Origin: Clostridia bacterium
GTDB taxonomy: Bacteria > Bacillota > Clostridia > Christensenellales > Borkfalkiaceae
Reading direction: 5' to 3'
DNA: 41,094 bases
Assembly: GCA_017504465.1 (NCBI GenBank)
Contig: JAFVRE010000053.1
Coordinates: forward strand, 1 to 41,094
Shown here: one piece after another, positions 10,412 through 17,706 of the stretch
Layout: each line of letters opens with the position of its first letter
Position numbering within the stretch: the stretch's first letter is position 1
The notes under the pieces: generated by a model
Told to the model about the DNA's origin: nothing
Seen by the model: the letters and a program-made list of their open reading frames with translations, nothing else
Database searches by the model: none
Program-made: the position numbers and the translations under genes

Positions 10412-10778
10412 GTCGCGTTGTATATACGTCGCATTTCTTCGTCACAGTTCCGCGCGTTTTGGTCACGTACGCCAAGTACGTTCCCTACAACGTGCTCACT
10501 CTTCCTTGAAATGCTCGTATCTCCAACGCTCCACGGGCTAAGTCGGGCAATTGACAAGCTGGGGTACGAACGGCTACACTTATACACTCAGTGAAAGATA
10601 GAAAAATCCGAAGTCAAGCGGTCGCCGTTTGTGCTCGTATCTCCAACGCTCCATGGGCTTGACGTTTGTCTTTCTCGGTTCTAAATCGAGCTTATAGCCC
10701 TCTGCTGTGGAAACAAAATAAAATAAGCAAAAATTAAACATTTTAAATATAAAAACAATAAAAAAGAGGTATAAAATC
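10412..10778. repeat. intergenic region with a second copy of the dispersed repeat
   Basis: This 367-bp gap has no gene. It holds two cores GCTCGTATCTCCAACGCTCC (10513 and 10633) matching those at 1-298, and a hairpin ACGTAC-GCCAA-GTACGT (10465-10481) whose stem equals that of the left array while the loop differs. GCATTTC (10431-10437) and GAAATGC (10508-10514) bracket the first block as an imperfect inverted pair. The second core runs into TTGACG-N17-TAAATC (10659-10687), which faces kdgK. The last 80 bp are AT-rich. Confidence 0.85.
10659..10687 (+). promoter_or_regulatory. promoter-like site inside the repeat, facing kdgK
   Basis: TTGACG (10659-10664), 17-bp spacer, TAAATC (10682-10687), about 90 bp before the kdgK start. 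The -10 box is poor, but the same spaced pair occurs in the repeat units at 66-94. Confidence 0.35.
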
Positions 10779-11801
10779 ATGAAAAAAGTTGTAACTTTTG
10801 GCGAACTTATGTTAAGACTTGCTCCCGAAAACTATCTTCGTTTCTTGCAATCCAACCGTTATCAAGCAACGTTTGGCGGCGCGGAAGCAAACGTAGCGGT
10901 TTCACTTGCGAATTATGGCGTAGATGCGTGTTTCGTTTCCAAGCTTCCTACGCATGAAATCGGTCAAGCGGCTGTCAATAGTCTTCGTACCTTCGGCGTA
11001 GATACGTCCAAGGTTGTTCGCGGCGGCGAAAGAGTAGGTATTTACTATTGTGAAAAAGGTGCTTCTCAACGTCCTTCCAAAGTAGTTTACGACAGAGCAT
11101 ACAGCTCCATCGCAATGGCGAAAAAGGGCGATTTCAACTGGGATGAGATTTTTGAAGGCGTGGATTGGTTCCACTTCACCGGTATTACTCCTGCTTTGAG
11201 CGATGACGTTGCTGAAATTACCATTGAAGCTTGTAAGGCGGCAAAAGCGAAAGGAATCACGATTTCTTGCGACCTTAACTTCCGTAAAAAACTCTGGTCC
11301 AAGCAAAAGGCTGGCGAAGTTATGGGCGAAGTTTGCAAGTACGTTGATTACTGCATCGCAAACGAAGAAGACGCAAAAGACGTATTCGGAATTGAAGCGG
11401 ATAACACCGATATCTACGGCGGTAAGCTTGATAGAGAAGGCTATATCTCCGTTGCAAAGAAACTCACTGAACGTTTCAACTTCAAGGGTGTTGCTATCAC
11501 TTTGCGTGAAAGCAAGAGTGCAAACGACAACGACTGGTCGGGTATGCTTTATACGGGCGGTCAAGCATATTTCTCCAAGAAATATTCCATTCACATCGTT
11601 GACCGCGTAGGCGGTGGCGACAGCTTCGGCGGCGGTTTGATTTATTCGCTTGTAAACGGTAAGGAACCTCAACAAGCAATCGAATTTGCAGTTGCGGCAA
11701 GCTGCTTGAAGCATTCTATCGAAGGCGACTACAACATGGTTTCGGTTGCAGAAGTTGAAAACCTTGCCGGCGGTGACGCAAGCGGTCGTGTTCAAAGATA
11801 A
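10779..11801 (+). CDS. kdgK: 2-keto-3-deoxygluconate kinase
   Basis: Phosphorylates 2-keto-3-deoxygluconate to its 6-phosphate, the substrate of Eda. The 340-residue PfkB (ribokinase) family protein has the N-terminal GELMLRL, the FGGAEANVAVSLANYG sugar-binding segment, and the C-terminal DRVGGGDSFGGG loop with catalytic Asp281. Family assignment to KdgK rather than fructokinase rests on the N-terminus, the DRVGGGDSF form and the neighbouring hexuronate genes. AGAGGT precedes the ATG. The next gene starts 3 bp after the stop, so the two kinases form one unit. Confidence 0.9.
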   Translation: MKKVVTFGELMLRLAPENYLRFLQSNRYQATFGGAEANVAVSLANYGVDACFVSKLPTHEIGQAAVNSLRTFGVDTSKVVRGGERVGIYYCEKGASQRPSKVVYDRAYSSIAMAKKGDFNWDEIFEGVDWFHFTGITPALSDDVAEITIEACKAAKAKGITISCDLNFRKKLWSKQKAGEVMGEVCKYVDYCIANEEDAKDVFGIEADNTDIYGGKLDREGYISVAKKLTERFNFKGVAITLRESKSANDNDWSGMLYTGGQAYFSKKYSIHIVDRVGGGDSFGGGLIYSLVNGKEPQQAIEFAVAASCLKHSIEGDYNMVSVAEVENLAGGDASGRVQR

Positions 11802-11804
11802 AAC

Positions 11805-12779
11805 ATGGAAAAATATATTATAGGTATCGACGTCGGGGGAATGAGCGCGAAAGCTGGTTTGTTCTCCTTAGACGGCGAACTCCTTTGCGAAGCAAAATTT
11901 AAAACCAAGAAATGCGACGGCGTAGAATGTACGGTGTCGTCTTTGGTGGAGCTTGCAAAGTCTCTTGCTGAGCAAGCAAACGTCGATTTTTCTAAAGTAG
12001 TCGCGGTTGGTATGGGTGTTCCCGGGGTTGTTAATAGCGAAGACGGAATTGTGCTTCGTTGGACAAATTTCGGGTGGAACGATGCCCCTGTGGCAAAGCT
12101 CTTTTCCGAGTTTTCCGGAAAGCCCACCTATATCGCCAACGATGCGAACGTGGCGGCACTTGGCGAGGCTAAGTTCGGTGCGACGAAAAAATACCAAAGC
12201 AGTATTTTGCTTACCATAGGTACAGGTATCGGCGGCGGTATCGTCTTTGACGGGAAACTCATCGAAGGCTTTAAGAGTGCGGGTGCGGAACTCGGTCATA
12301 TCACTATTCGTGAGGGTAACGACGGGCTTACTTGTGCTTGCGGTCGAAAGGGGTGCTATGAAAAATACGCTTCAGCGACGGCGCTCATTCGTCAAACAAG
12401 GCATGCCATGGTTGAGGATTTGGACAGTGCGTTGTGGCAGGTTGCGGACGGAAAAATCGAGAACGTGGACGGAAGAACGGCGTTTATAGCCGCGAGATCG
12501 GGTGATGAAACGGCCAAGAAAGTAATTGATCAATTCGTTGGATATTTATCTGAAGGGATTGCCGATTTTGTCAATATTCTTCGTCCTGAAGCCATTGTTT
12601 TAGGCGGCGGAATTGCAAACGAGGGGGAAACGTTATTCGAGCCCTTGCGCAAGGCGGTTGACGCGAGAACATATATCGCAATGGATATCGTGCCTCTTAA
12701 AATTGTGGGCGCAAAGCTTGGCAGCAAGGCAGGTATTTACGGCGCGTTTACGATTGCAAGGGATAAAATAAAAGAATAA
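11805..12779 (+). CDS. ROK family sugar kinase (glucokinase-like)
   Basis: A 324-residue ROK kinase. It has the N-terminal ATP-binding GIDVGGMSAKAG, the sugar-binding NDANVAALGE, the phosphate loop GTGIGGGI and the family zinc motif CACGRKGCYE with Cys177, Cys179 and Cys184. Glucokinase is the usual role for this subtype. Because it follows kdgK by 3 bp, the substrate could instead be another sugar freed from uronic-acid-containing glycans. There is no good Shine-Dalgarno site, which suggests translation coupled to kdgK. A strong hairpin terminator follows at 12793. Confidence 0.88.
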   Translation: MEKYIIGIDVGGMSAKAGLFSLDGELLCEAKFKTKKCDGVECTVSSLVELAKSLAEQANVDFSKVVAVGMGVPGVVNSEDGIVLRWTNFGWNDAPVAKLFSEFSGKPTYIANDANVAALGEAKFGATKKYQSSILLTIGTGIGGGIVFDGKLIEGFKSAGAELGHITIREGNDGLTCACGRKGCYEKYASATALIRQTRHAMVEDLDSALWQVADGKIENVDGRTAFIAARSGDETAKKVIDQFVGYLSEGIADFVNILRPEAIVLGGGIANEGETLFEPLRKAVDARTYIAMDIVPLKIVGAKLGSKAGIYGAFTIARDKIKE

Positions 12780-12792
12780 AATTTCAAATAAG

Positions 12793-12830
12793 AAACGCCT
12801 TGAACGGTAAACTCCGTTCAAGGCGTTTTT
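12793..12830. terminator. bidirectional terminator between the ROK kinase and glnN genes
   Basis: AAACGCCTTGAACGG (12793-12807) pairs perfectly with CCGTTCAAGGCGTTT (12814-12828) over a 6-nt loop, with T runs on the plus strand and an AT-rich tail on the minus. It serves both convergent genes. Confidence 0.92.
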
Positions 12831-12856
12831 GCGTTTAACTTGTTTGTTAAGTTTTT

Positions 12857-14932
12857 TTAGATACTAAATAATAATTCGGAATAGGTGGGGAAGGGCCAGT
12901 ATTCTTTAGAGCACAGCATTTCCATTTTATCCGCTAACGCGCGAACAAGGCGCATATCGGGACAAACGACGTGCGCGATGCGGTTTGCAGATTCGCGTTC
13001 GTCTTTGGGAAGGTCCTTCAAATCGTCCGTTAAACGCTTGACTACGGTCATCATTTCTTCGTTTGCAAAAGCAAGATTTTTAATGAGTTCTTCCTCGTTG
13101 GTGGTAGGCAGGGACGAGAATAACGCCTTTTTTGCCTGCAAATTACGGCATAAATCGCCTACGTATTTATTGACGGAAGGATAGATTTGCTTAGTCGCCA
13201 TTTCTATCATTGTCTTGGCTTCTATGCAGATTGTTTTCACGTAGTTTTCAAGCTGAATTTTCGCGCGGGCAATCGCTTCGTTTTTGGTGTAAACGCCTTG
13301 GCGCACGAATACGTCCACGTTCTCTTTCTTGAAACATTCCGCAACTGCGTCAGCCGTGTTCTTGTGGTTTAAAAGACCGCGTTTTTCCGCTTCCGCTTCC
13401 CATTCGGGGCCGTAACCGTTGTAATTGAAAATAATACGCGCGTGACGTTTAAATAATTTTTCGGTATAAGCCTTGCAAGCCTTTTCGAAATCGTCCGCTT
13501 TTTCAAGCTTATCCGCCGCTTCTGAGAAGGCTTCCGCGACGATGGAGTTCAAAACGATATTCGGATCGGCAACCGAAGCGGACGAGCCGAGCATGCGGAA
13601 CTCAAACTTATTCCCTGTGAACGCGAACGGCGAAGTACGGTTTCTATCCGTTGAGTCAATGGGGAAGATAGGGGATTCGGGTACGCCGATAGATCCTTTA
13701 ATCACGCGTTTGGGCACGTAATCTTTTCCCATAACAATACTGTCCACGATTGCGCCGAGTTCATCGCCGAGATATACCGATAAAATCGCAGGGGGAGCTT
13801 CGCCTCCGCCCAAACGGTGGTCGTTTCCTGCTGAAGCGATACAAGCGCGGAGTAAGCCTTGGTATTTATCCACCGCTTTAATAATACAAGCAAGTACGAG
13901 CATAAACAAGGCGTTGCTTTCAGGATGAGGTCCGGGGTCAAGCAAGTTTAAGCCGGTTGTGGAAAGAGACCAGTTGTTGTGCTTACCGCTGCCGTTGATA
14001 CCGGCAAAGGGTTTTTCGTGGAGAAGACATACCATGTCATGACGAAGCGCAACTTTTTTCATTACGTCCATGGTCAATTGGTTGGAGTCAACGGCGACGT
14101 TCATGGTCGAGAAAATAGGCGCGATTTCGTGTTGAGCGGGCGCGGCTTCGTTGTGTTTTGATTTAGACAATACGCCGAATCGCCAAAGCGTTTCGTCCAA
14201 ATCGCGCATGAAAGCGGCAACGCGCGGTTTCAACGCGCCGAAATAATGATCGTCCATTTCCTGTCCTTTGCAGGAAGGTGCGCCAAACAAAGTTCTGCCC
14301 GTTAAAATAAGGTCCTTTCTTTGTTCGTAAAGTTTTTTATCGACAAGGAAATATTCCTGTTCAGGTCCAACCGTGGTGTTTACTTTTGCGCATTCAATCC
14401 CAAACAATTTCAAAATACGCTTGGTCTCGCGGTCGATTGCCGTCATAGACTTTAAAAGGGGCGCTTTTTTATCGAGAGTTTCGCCCGTGTAGGAAACGAA
14501 GATGGTTGGAATGTATAACGTTCCTTCTTTTACAAATGCAGGGGACGTGGGATCCCAAGCGGTGTAACCGCGCGCCGCAAACGTTTCGCGAGAACCGCCG
14601 GAAGGGAAAGAAGACGCGTCGGGTTCGCCTACAATTAACGATCTGCCGGTGAGCTGCATAATGACTTCGTCGTTGCCAACCGGTTCGATAAAACTGTCGT
14701 GCTTTTCAGCAGTAAGGTTGGTCAAAGGCTGGAACCAGTGCGTATAGTGCGTCGCGCCCTTAGACGTAGCCCAGTCCTTCATTGCGTTCGCAACTGAATC
14801 CGCAATCGACATATCGATGCGTTCGCCGTTGTCAATCGTCTTTCTAAGCGATTTATACACTTCTTTGGGCAAAGTACTGCGCATAACGACGTCATTGAAC
14901 ACGTTACAACCAAATATTTCAGGAATATTCAT
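12857..14932 (-). CDS. glnN: glutamine synthetase type III
   Basis: Makes glutamine from glutamate, ammonia and ATP. At 691 residues it is the large GSIII form and not the 440-470 residue GSI. It shows the family signatures FPSGGSRETFAARGYTAWD, TVGPEQEYFLVD, KHNEAAPAQHEIAP and GKHNNWSLST, with a long helical C-terminal extension typical of GSIII. TTTAGGAG precedes the ATG. It has its own promoter (TTGCTT-N17-TATACT) and lies convergent to the sugar kinase. Two palindromes upstream of the promoter may be control sites. Confidence 0.95.
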   Translation of the reverse strand: MNIPEIFGCNVFNDVVMRSTLPKEVYKSLRKTIDNGERIDMSIADSVANAMKDWATSKGATHYTHWFQPLTNLTAEKHDSFIEPVGNDEVIMQLTGRSLIVGEPDASSFPSGGSRETFAARGYTAWDPTSPAFVKEGTLYIPTIFVSYTGETLDKKAPLLKSMTAIDRETKRILKLFGIECAKVNTTVGPEQEYFLVDKKLYEQRKDLILTGRTLFGAPSCKGQEMDDHYFGALKPRVAAFMRDLDETLWRFGVLSKSKHNEAAPAQHEIAPIFSTMNVAVDSNQLTMDVMKKVALRHDMVCLLHEKPFAGINGSGKHNNWSLSTTGLNLLDPGPHPESNALFMLVLACIIKAVDKYQGLLRACIASAGNDHRLGGGEAPPAILSVYLGDELGAIVDSIVMGKDYVPKRVIKGSIGVPESPIFPIDSTDRNRTSPFAFTGNKFEFRMLGSSASVADPNIVLNSIVAEAFSEAADKLEKADDFEKACKAYTEKLFKRHARIIFNYNGYGPEWEAEAEKRGLLNHKNTADAVAECFKKENVDVFVRQGVYTKNEAIARAKIQLENYVKTICIEAKTMIEMATKQIYPSVNKYVGDLCRNLQAKKALFSSLPTTNEEELIKNLAFANEEMMTVVKRLTDDLKDLPKDERESANRIAHVVCPDMRLVRALADKMEMLCSKEYWPFPTYSELLFSI

Positions 14933-14966
14933 ATATTTCTCCTAAAGTAAAACTTTTTACCTTTAA

Positions 14967-14995
14967 AGTATAACGCAATCAATCGAAAAAAGCAA
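14967..14995 (-). promoter_or_regulatory. glnN promoter
   Basis: Read on the minus strand: TTGCTT (14995 to 14990), 17-bp spacer, TATACT (14972 to 14967), about 35 bp before the glnN ATG. The bases after the -10 box continue as TTTAAAGG, echoing the palindrome at 15096-15107. Confidence 0.65.
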
Positions 14996-15050
14996 TAAAA
15001 AATACTCGTTTTTAAATTTTTTTCAAAAAATATGCATTTTTTGCGTTTAT

Positions 15051-15107
15051 ACTTGATAAAATCAAGTAAAAATATTTAAAAATTGATATATTTATAACTT
15101 TAAAGTT
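15051..15107. promoter_or_regulatory. two palindromes upstream of glnN
   Basis: ACTTGAT-AAA-ATCAAGT (15051-15067) and AACTTTAAAGTT (15096-15107) are perfect palindromes in the AT-rich gap between glnN and the 15219 gene. They lie about 90 and 130 bp upstream of the expected glnN start point. They may bind regulators of either divergent gene; no regulator is identified. Confidence 0.35.
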
Positions 15108-15176
15108 TATTTTATCTCGTTAATAGAAATTATATGGATAAAATAAGGGAAAATACAAGACTTTTTTTGGGGGATA

Positions 15177-15185
15177 TGATATAAT
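15177..15185 (+). promoter_or_regulatory. extended -10 promoter for the 15219 gene
   Basis: TGA-TATAAT (15177-15185) is an extended -10 element. The -35 position (15157-15162) is weak. It lies about 30 bp before the strong AAAAGGAGG of the next gene. Confidence 0.5.
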
Positions 15186-15218
15186 AAATTAGCGATAAAA
15201 AGAAAAGGAGGGGTTGTT

Positions 15219-15569
15219 ATGCAAAAGAAAATGAAGATAACGTCTAAAAAGCATACAAAACTGCATATTTTTGTGACGTACGTATTCAGGGCAAATTTTA
15301 ACGACGAGATGTATGTTTGCGAAAAGGATATTTTTCTTGACGAGCTCGATGGAAAGGAACTCGTTTGGTTTGATCCCTATCTTGGCAATAGTAAGGCAAA
15401 TACCACGCAAATTGCAATTACGCGCGTGACAGACAAAGGATTTTACTATTTAGAAAGAGAAAGTGGGGAAGTTAAAGAAGAAAAGGCATCACTTTATGGA
15501 AGTACGACTTTTTCAGAGGATTACGATGAACGGTTTTTAATTGCTTCCCACCTGCAATTGCGCTCTTAA
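15219..15569 (+). CDS. small hypothetical protein
   Basis: A 116-residue soluble protein that I do not recognise. The first 14 residues are strongly basic (MQKKMKITSKKHTK); the rest is acidic and probably mostly beta strand, ending LIASHLQLRS. There is no signal peptide, membrane segment or catalytic motif. A near-perfect AAAAGGAGG precedes the ATG, and an extended -10 promoter lies upstream, so I believe it is expressed. The following gene has its own promoter. Confidence 0.7.
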   Translation: MQKKMKITSKKHTKLHIFVTYVFRANFNDEMYVCEKDIFLDELDGKELVWFDPYLGNSKANTTQIAITRVTDKGFYYLERESGEVKEEKASLYGSTTFSEDYDERFLIASHLQLRS

Positions 15570-15662
15570 AACCTGCGCGCAACGTTAAGGCGAAAAGAAA
15601 AATTGGATAAGGGCGCGCGCTGGAGAAATTTACGAGCGCAGTTTAATAAAGCGTGAATATAA

Positions 15663-15691
15663 TTGCTTTTTTTGGAAAAGTATTGTATAAT
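15663..15691 (+). promoter_or_regulatory. promoter for the 15821 gene and metallophosphoesterase
   Basis: TTGCTT (15663-15668), 17-bp spacer, TATAAT (15686-15691). Transcription would give a leader of about 120 nt containing the hairpin at 15705-15745. Confidence 0.7.
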
Positions 15692-15704
15692 AAGAAAGAA
15701 CAAC

Positions 15705-15745
15705 ATAGACTTTTGCGATAAAAGCTCGAAAAGTCGCAAGTCTAT
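15705..15745 (+). other. hairpin in the 5' leader of the 15821 gene
   Basis: ATAGACTTTTGCGA (15705-15718) pairs with TCGCAAGTCTAT (15734-15745), leaving a 2-nt bulge and a 15-nt loop. It begins about 8 nt after the expected transcription start. No T tract follows, so it is not a terminator by itself. Confidence 0.5.
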
Positions 15746-15820
15746 ATCGAATAGAAAAGTAAGCAAAAATCCCTAAATGAAGGGGGTATGTACGCGATAA
15801 CGAAAGATAAGGAGAGGAAA

Positions 15821-16543
15821 ATGCCAACGATAAAGCTACAGGGAACGGAGTTTTCCTTTTCCGTATTACCGCAGGATAAAACGGGCGATAAATTTTTAGT
15901 CAAAACCAAGCTCGCCGTTAAAAACGCGGTTATTGATTACGAAGAGATAAGCGAACGGCTTTCCTTTTCGGAAGCGGAAGAGTTTACGTGTTTAATGGCG
16001 CGACTGCTCGCAGGCGCGTTTTCCAAGGAATATTCTTTCAACGTAGAAAGACCGGGATTTGCGGTTGATTTTTATCCTTTTGAAAAGGAAGGCGAGAAAA
16101 TGGATAGGGCGAGATTAAGGAAAGAGGATTGCGTAATGGCGATTCGTATCCTATTCAAAGACAAAGCAGGACAACTTCTTTCCGGGGTATATACGTTGCT
16201 TTTGCACCGCGCTGAAATTAAAAGTTTTTTGCAGGGCTTTGAAGCGGAACTCAACGCGCATTACCGCTCGTCTGCGCTGAAAAAGGGCAAATATTTATTC
16301 GCAGGCGTGAGTCCGCTGGGCTATCACGGCTGTAAGTATTGGTATCTCGATCCGACGAAAAGCTGTAAAACGGGCGAATACGTTTGGGTACAAATGGGTA
16401 GGCATAATACCGAACAAATCGTGTACGTGGACGAAGCGCGGTATTTCAACGACGACAATGCGCCTTACGATCCTTCGCGCGTCAAGCAAGTGCTTCGCAA
16501 AGCAACGGAAAAGGAAATACGGCTTTTAAGGGATTGCGAATAA
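15821..16543 (+). CDS. hypothetical protein with a C-terminal beta-rich domain
   Basis: Start 15821 follows AAGGAGAGG; an in-frame ATG at 15788 with GAAGGGGG close by would add 11 residues. The 240-residue product has no membrane segment. The N-terminal 170 residues are unfamiliar. The C-terminal 60 or so (KYWYLDP, GEYVWVQMGRHNTEQIVYV, then a YFNDDNAPYDPSRVKQVLRK segment) resemble a small beta domain seen in many Clostridia hypothetical proteins, where the pattern is YYYL...GDYVxVPxG...V...YFxxxxxPxPxxxxKxIxRK. This is from memory of the pattern and no function is known to me. The next gene follows after 26 bp and is probably co-transcribed. Confidence 0.7.
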   Translation: MPTIKLQGTEFSFSVLPQDKTGDKFLVKTKLAVKNAVIDYEEISERLSFSEAEEFTCLMARLLAGAFSKEYSFNVERPGFAVDFYPFEKEGEKMDRARLRKEDCVMAIRILFKDKAGQLLSGVYTLLLHRAEIKSFLQGFEAELNAHYRSSALKKGKYLFAGVSPLGYHGCKYWYLDPTKSCKTGEYVWVQMGRHNTEQIVYVDEARYFNDDNAPYDPSRVKQVLRKATEKEIRLLRDCE

Positions 16544-16569
16544 CTTTGCAAATAAAATAGAGAGGAATT

Positions 16570-17265
16570 ATGAACGTTTACGCTATTAGCGATTTACACC
16601 TTTCCACGAATTCCGACAAGCCCATGGACGTGTTTGGGCAAAACTGGGAAGGGCACTTTGAAAAAATTAAATGCGATTGGCTGCACAAAGTCAAGGACGA
16701 GGATATCGTGCTTATCGCAGGCGATTTAAGCTGGGCAATGAAACTCGAAGACGGAATTGCCGATCTTAAAGAGCTTGCTGGTTTGCCCGGTAAAAAGGTC
16801 TTTATCCGCGGTAATCATGATTTTTGGTGGAACGGTATTTCCAAACTTCGCGACCGCGCTCCCGACGATAATTTCGTGTTTTTGCAGACCGATTCCGTCA
16901 AGATTGGCAGTTACGTAATCGTCGGTTCAAGGGGCTGGACGTGCCCCGGCTCGCCAGATTTTACCGAGCAAGACCAAAAACTGTATCTTCGTGAAAGCGA
17001 GCGGTTTCGTCTTGCGCTCATCGACGGCAAGAAATCGCTTGAAAGCGGGGATAAGCTGATAGCGATGATTCATTATCCGCCCTTTAATTTAAAGCGCGAA
17101 GATAGCAATTTTACTGAGCTTTTCGAGGGGGCAGGTGTGGAAACAGTGGTTTTCGGACACTTACACGGCAGTTTATTTTTCCCCTTACAAACGGAGAAAA
17201 ACGGCGTGAAATATTATCTCACTTCTTGCGATAAAATCGGATTCCAACTCGTTAAAATTTATTAA
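16570..17265 (+). CDS. calcineurin-like metallophosphoesterase
   Basis: A 231-residue cytoplasmic phosphoesterase with all five family motifs in order: DLHLS (Asp8, His10), GDLSW (Asp52), RGNHDFWW (Asn82, His83), HYPP and GHLHG. These supply the two-metal site. It belongs to the compact bacterial YkuE/YmdB-like grade; the substrate cannot be told from sequence. AGAGAGGA precedes the ATG. It is in tandem with the 15821 gene and is followed by a terminator at 17283. Confidence 0.9.
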   Translation: MNVYAISDLHLSTNSDKPMDVFGQNWEGHFEKIKCDWLHKVKDEDIVLIAGDLSWAMKLEDGIADLKELAGLPGKKVFIRGNHDFWWNGISKLRDRAPDDNFVFLQTDSVKIGSYVIVGSRGWTCPGSPDFTEQDQKLYLRESERFRLALIDGKKSLESGDKLIAMIHYPPFNLKREDSNFTELFEGAGVETVVFGHLHGSLFFPLQTEKNGVKYYLTSCDKIGFQLVKIY

Positions 17266-17282
17266 AAATCCATAAGAAATTT

Positions 17283-17320
17283 AAAAGGCTTTGCAGGGTA
17301 TTCCCCGCAAAGCCTTTTGG
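17283..17320. terminator. bidirectional terminator
   Basis: AAAAGGCTTTGC (17283-17294) pairs with GCAAAGCCTTTT (17307-17318), with a further GGG/CCC inside. It lies between the convergent metallophosphoesterase and xre genes. Confidence 0.88.
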
Positions 17321-17342
17321 TTTATTGCAAAACAAATAAAAA

Positions 17343-17552
17343 TTAATCTTTTAATCCCAACAAATAATCCGCTGAAATTTCAAAAATGTTGCACATTAAA
17401 ATAACGTATTCGATGTTTGGCAAAGCTTTGTTGTTTTCCCAAAGCGAAATGGTATCTTGCGAAACAGCTAACATATCCCCTAATTTTTCTTGCGATAAGT
17501 GATATTCGGTCCTTAGTTCCTTAATTCGTTCCGCAATAATTTGAGTTTTCAT
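17343..17552 (-). CDS. small XRE-family transcriptional repressor
   Basis: A 69-residue protein that is essentially one Cro/C1-type helix-turn-helix (residues about 7-60; LSQEKLGDMLAVSQDTISLWE is the HTH core) with the ADYLLGLKD end common in the family. The start at 17552 is preceded by AAGGAG at 6 nt; an upstream in-frame ATG at 17576 has none. It is divergent from the LRR lipoprotein gene, and two near-identical 18-bp palindromes lie between them. One sits within the lipoprotein promoter. I infer that it represses that gene and itself. No toxin gene is adjacent, so a toxin-antitoxin role is unlikely. Confidence 0.88.
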   Translation of the reverse strand: MKTQIIAERIKELRTEYHLSQEKLGDMLAVSQDTISLWENNKALPNIEYVILMCNIFEISADYLLGLKD

Positions 17553-17597
17553 ACACATCTCCTTAGTCACTTTCACGTTATACTTTACAAATTTATT

Positions 17598-17615
17598 TTA
17601 CGAAATTTACTCGTA
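17598..17615. promoter_or_regulatory. operator O2 for the XRE repressor
   Basis: TTACGAAATTTACTCGTA matches O1 (17627-17644) at 15 of 18 positions, with the outer TTACGA/TCGTA arms conserved. It is on the side nearer to xre, so it fits autoregulation. Confidence 0.6.
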
Positions 17616-17621
17616 AAATAC

Positions 17622-17650
17622 TTGACTTACGAGAAATACTCGTATATAAT
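17622..17650 (+). promoter_or_regulatory. LRR lipoprotein promoter with operator O1 in the spacer
   Basis: TTGACT (17622-17627), 17-bp spacer, TATAAT (17645-17650). The palindrome TTACGAGAAATACTCGTA (17627-17644) fills the whole spacer, so a bound repressor would block RNA polymerase. Confidence 0.85.
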
Positions 17651-17706
17651 GTAGTTAAAATTAAAAAACGCAGTTGAAAAAGTGTTTTTAATTTTAGGAG
17701 GCGTTT

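Noticed and set aside
9700..10587. 295-codon open frame antisense to yitT and into the repeat
   Set aside because: YitT on the plus strand is a good family match, and the antisense frame begins inside the dispersed repeat without a ribosome-binding site.
10412..10778. Insertion sequence remnant
   Set aside because: No transposase fragment or target duplication is visible; only non-coding repeat parts are present.
10902..11795. 297-codon open frame antisense to kdgK
   Set aside because: kdgK has all family motifs; the antisense product has no recognisable features.
17343..17552. Antitoxin of a toxin-antitoxin pair
   Set aside because: No toxin-sized gene is adjacent; both neighbours are complete, unrelated genes, and the operators point to control of the lipoprotein gene.
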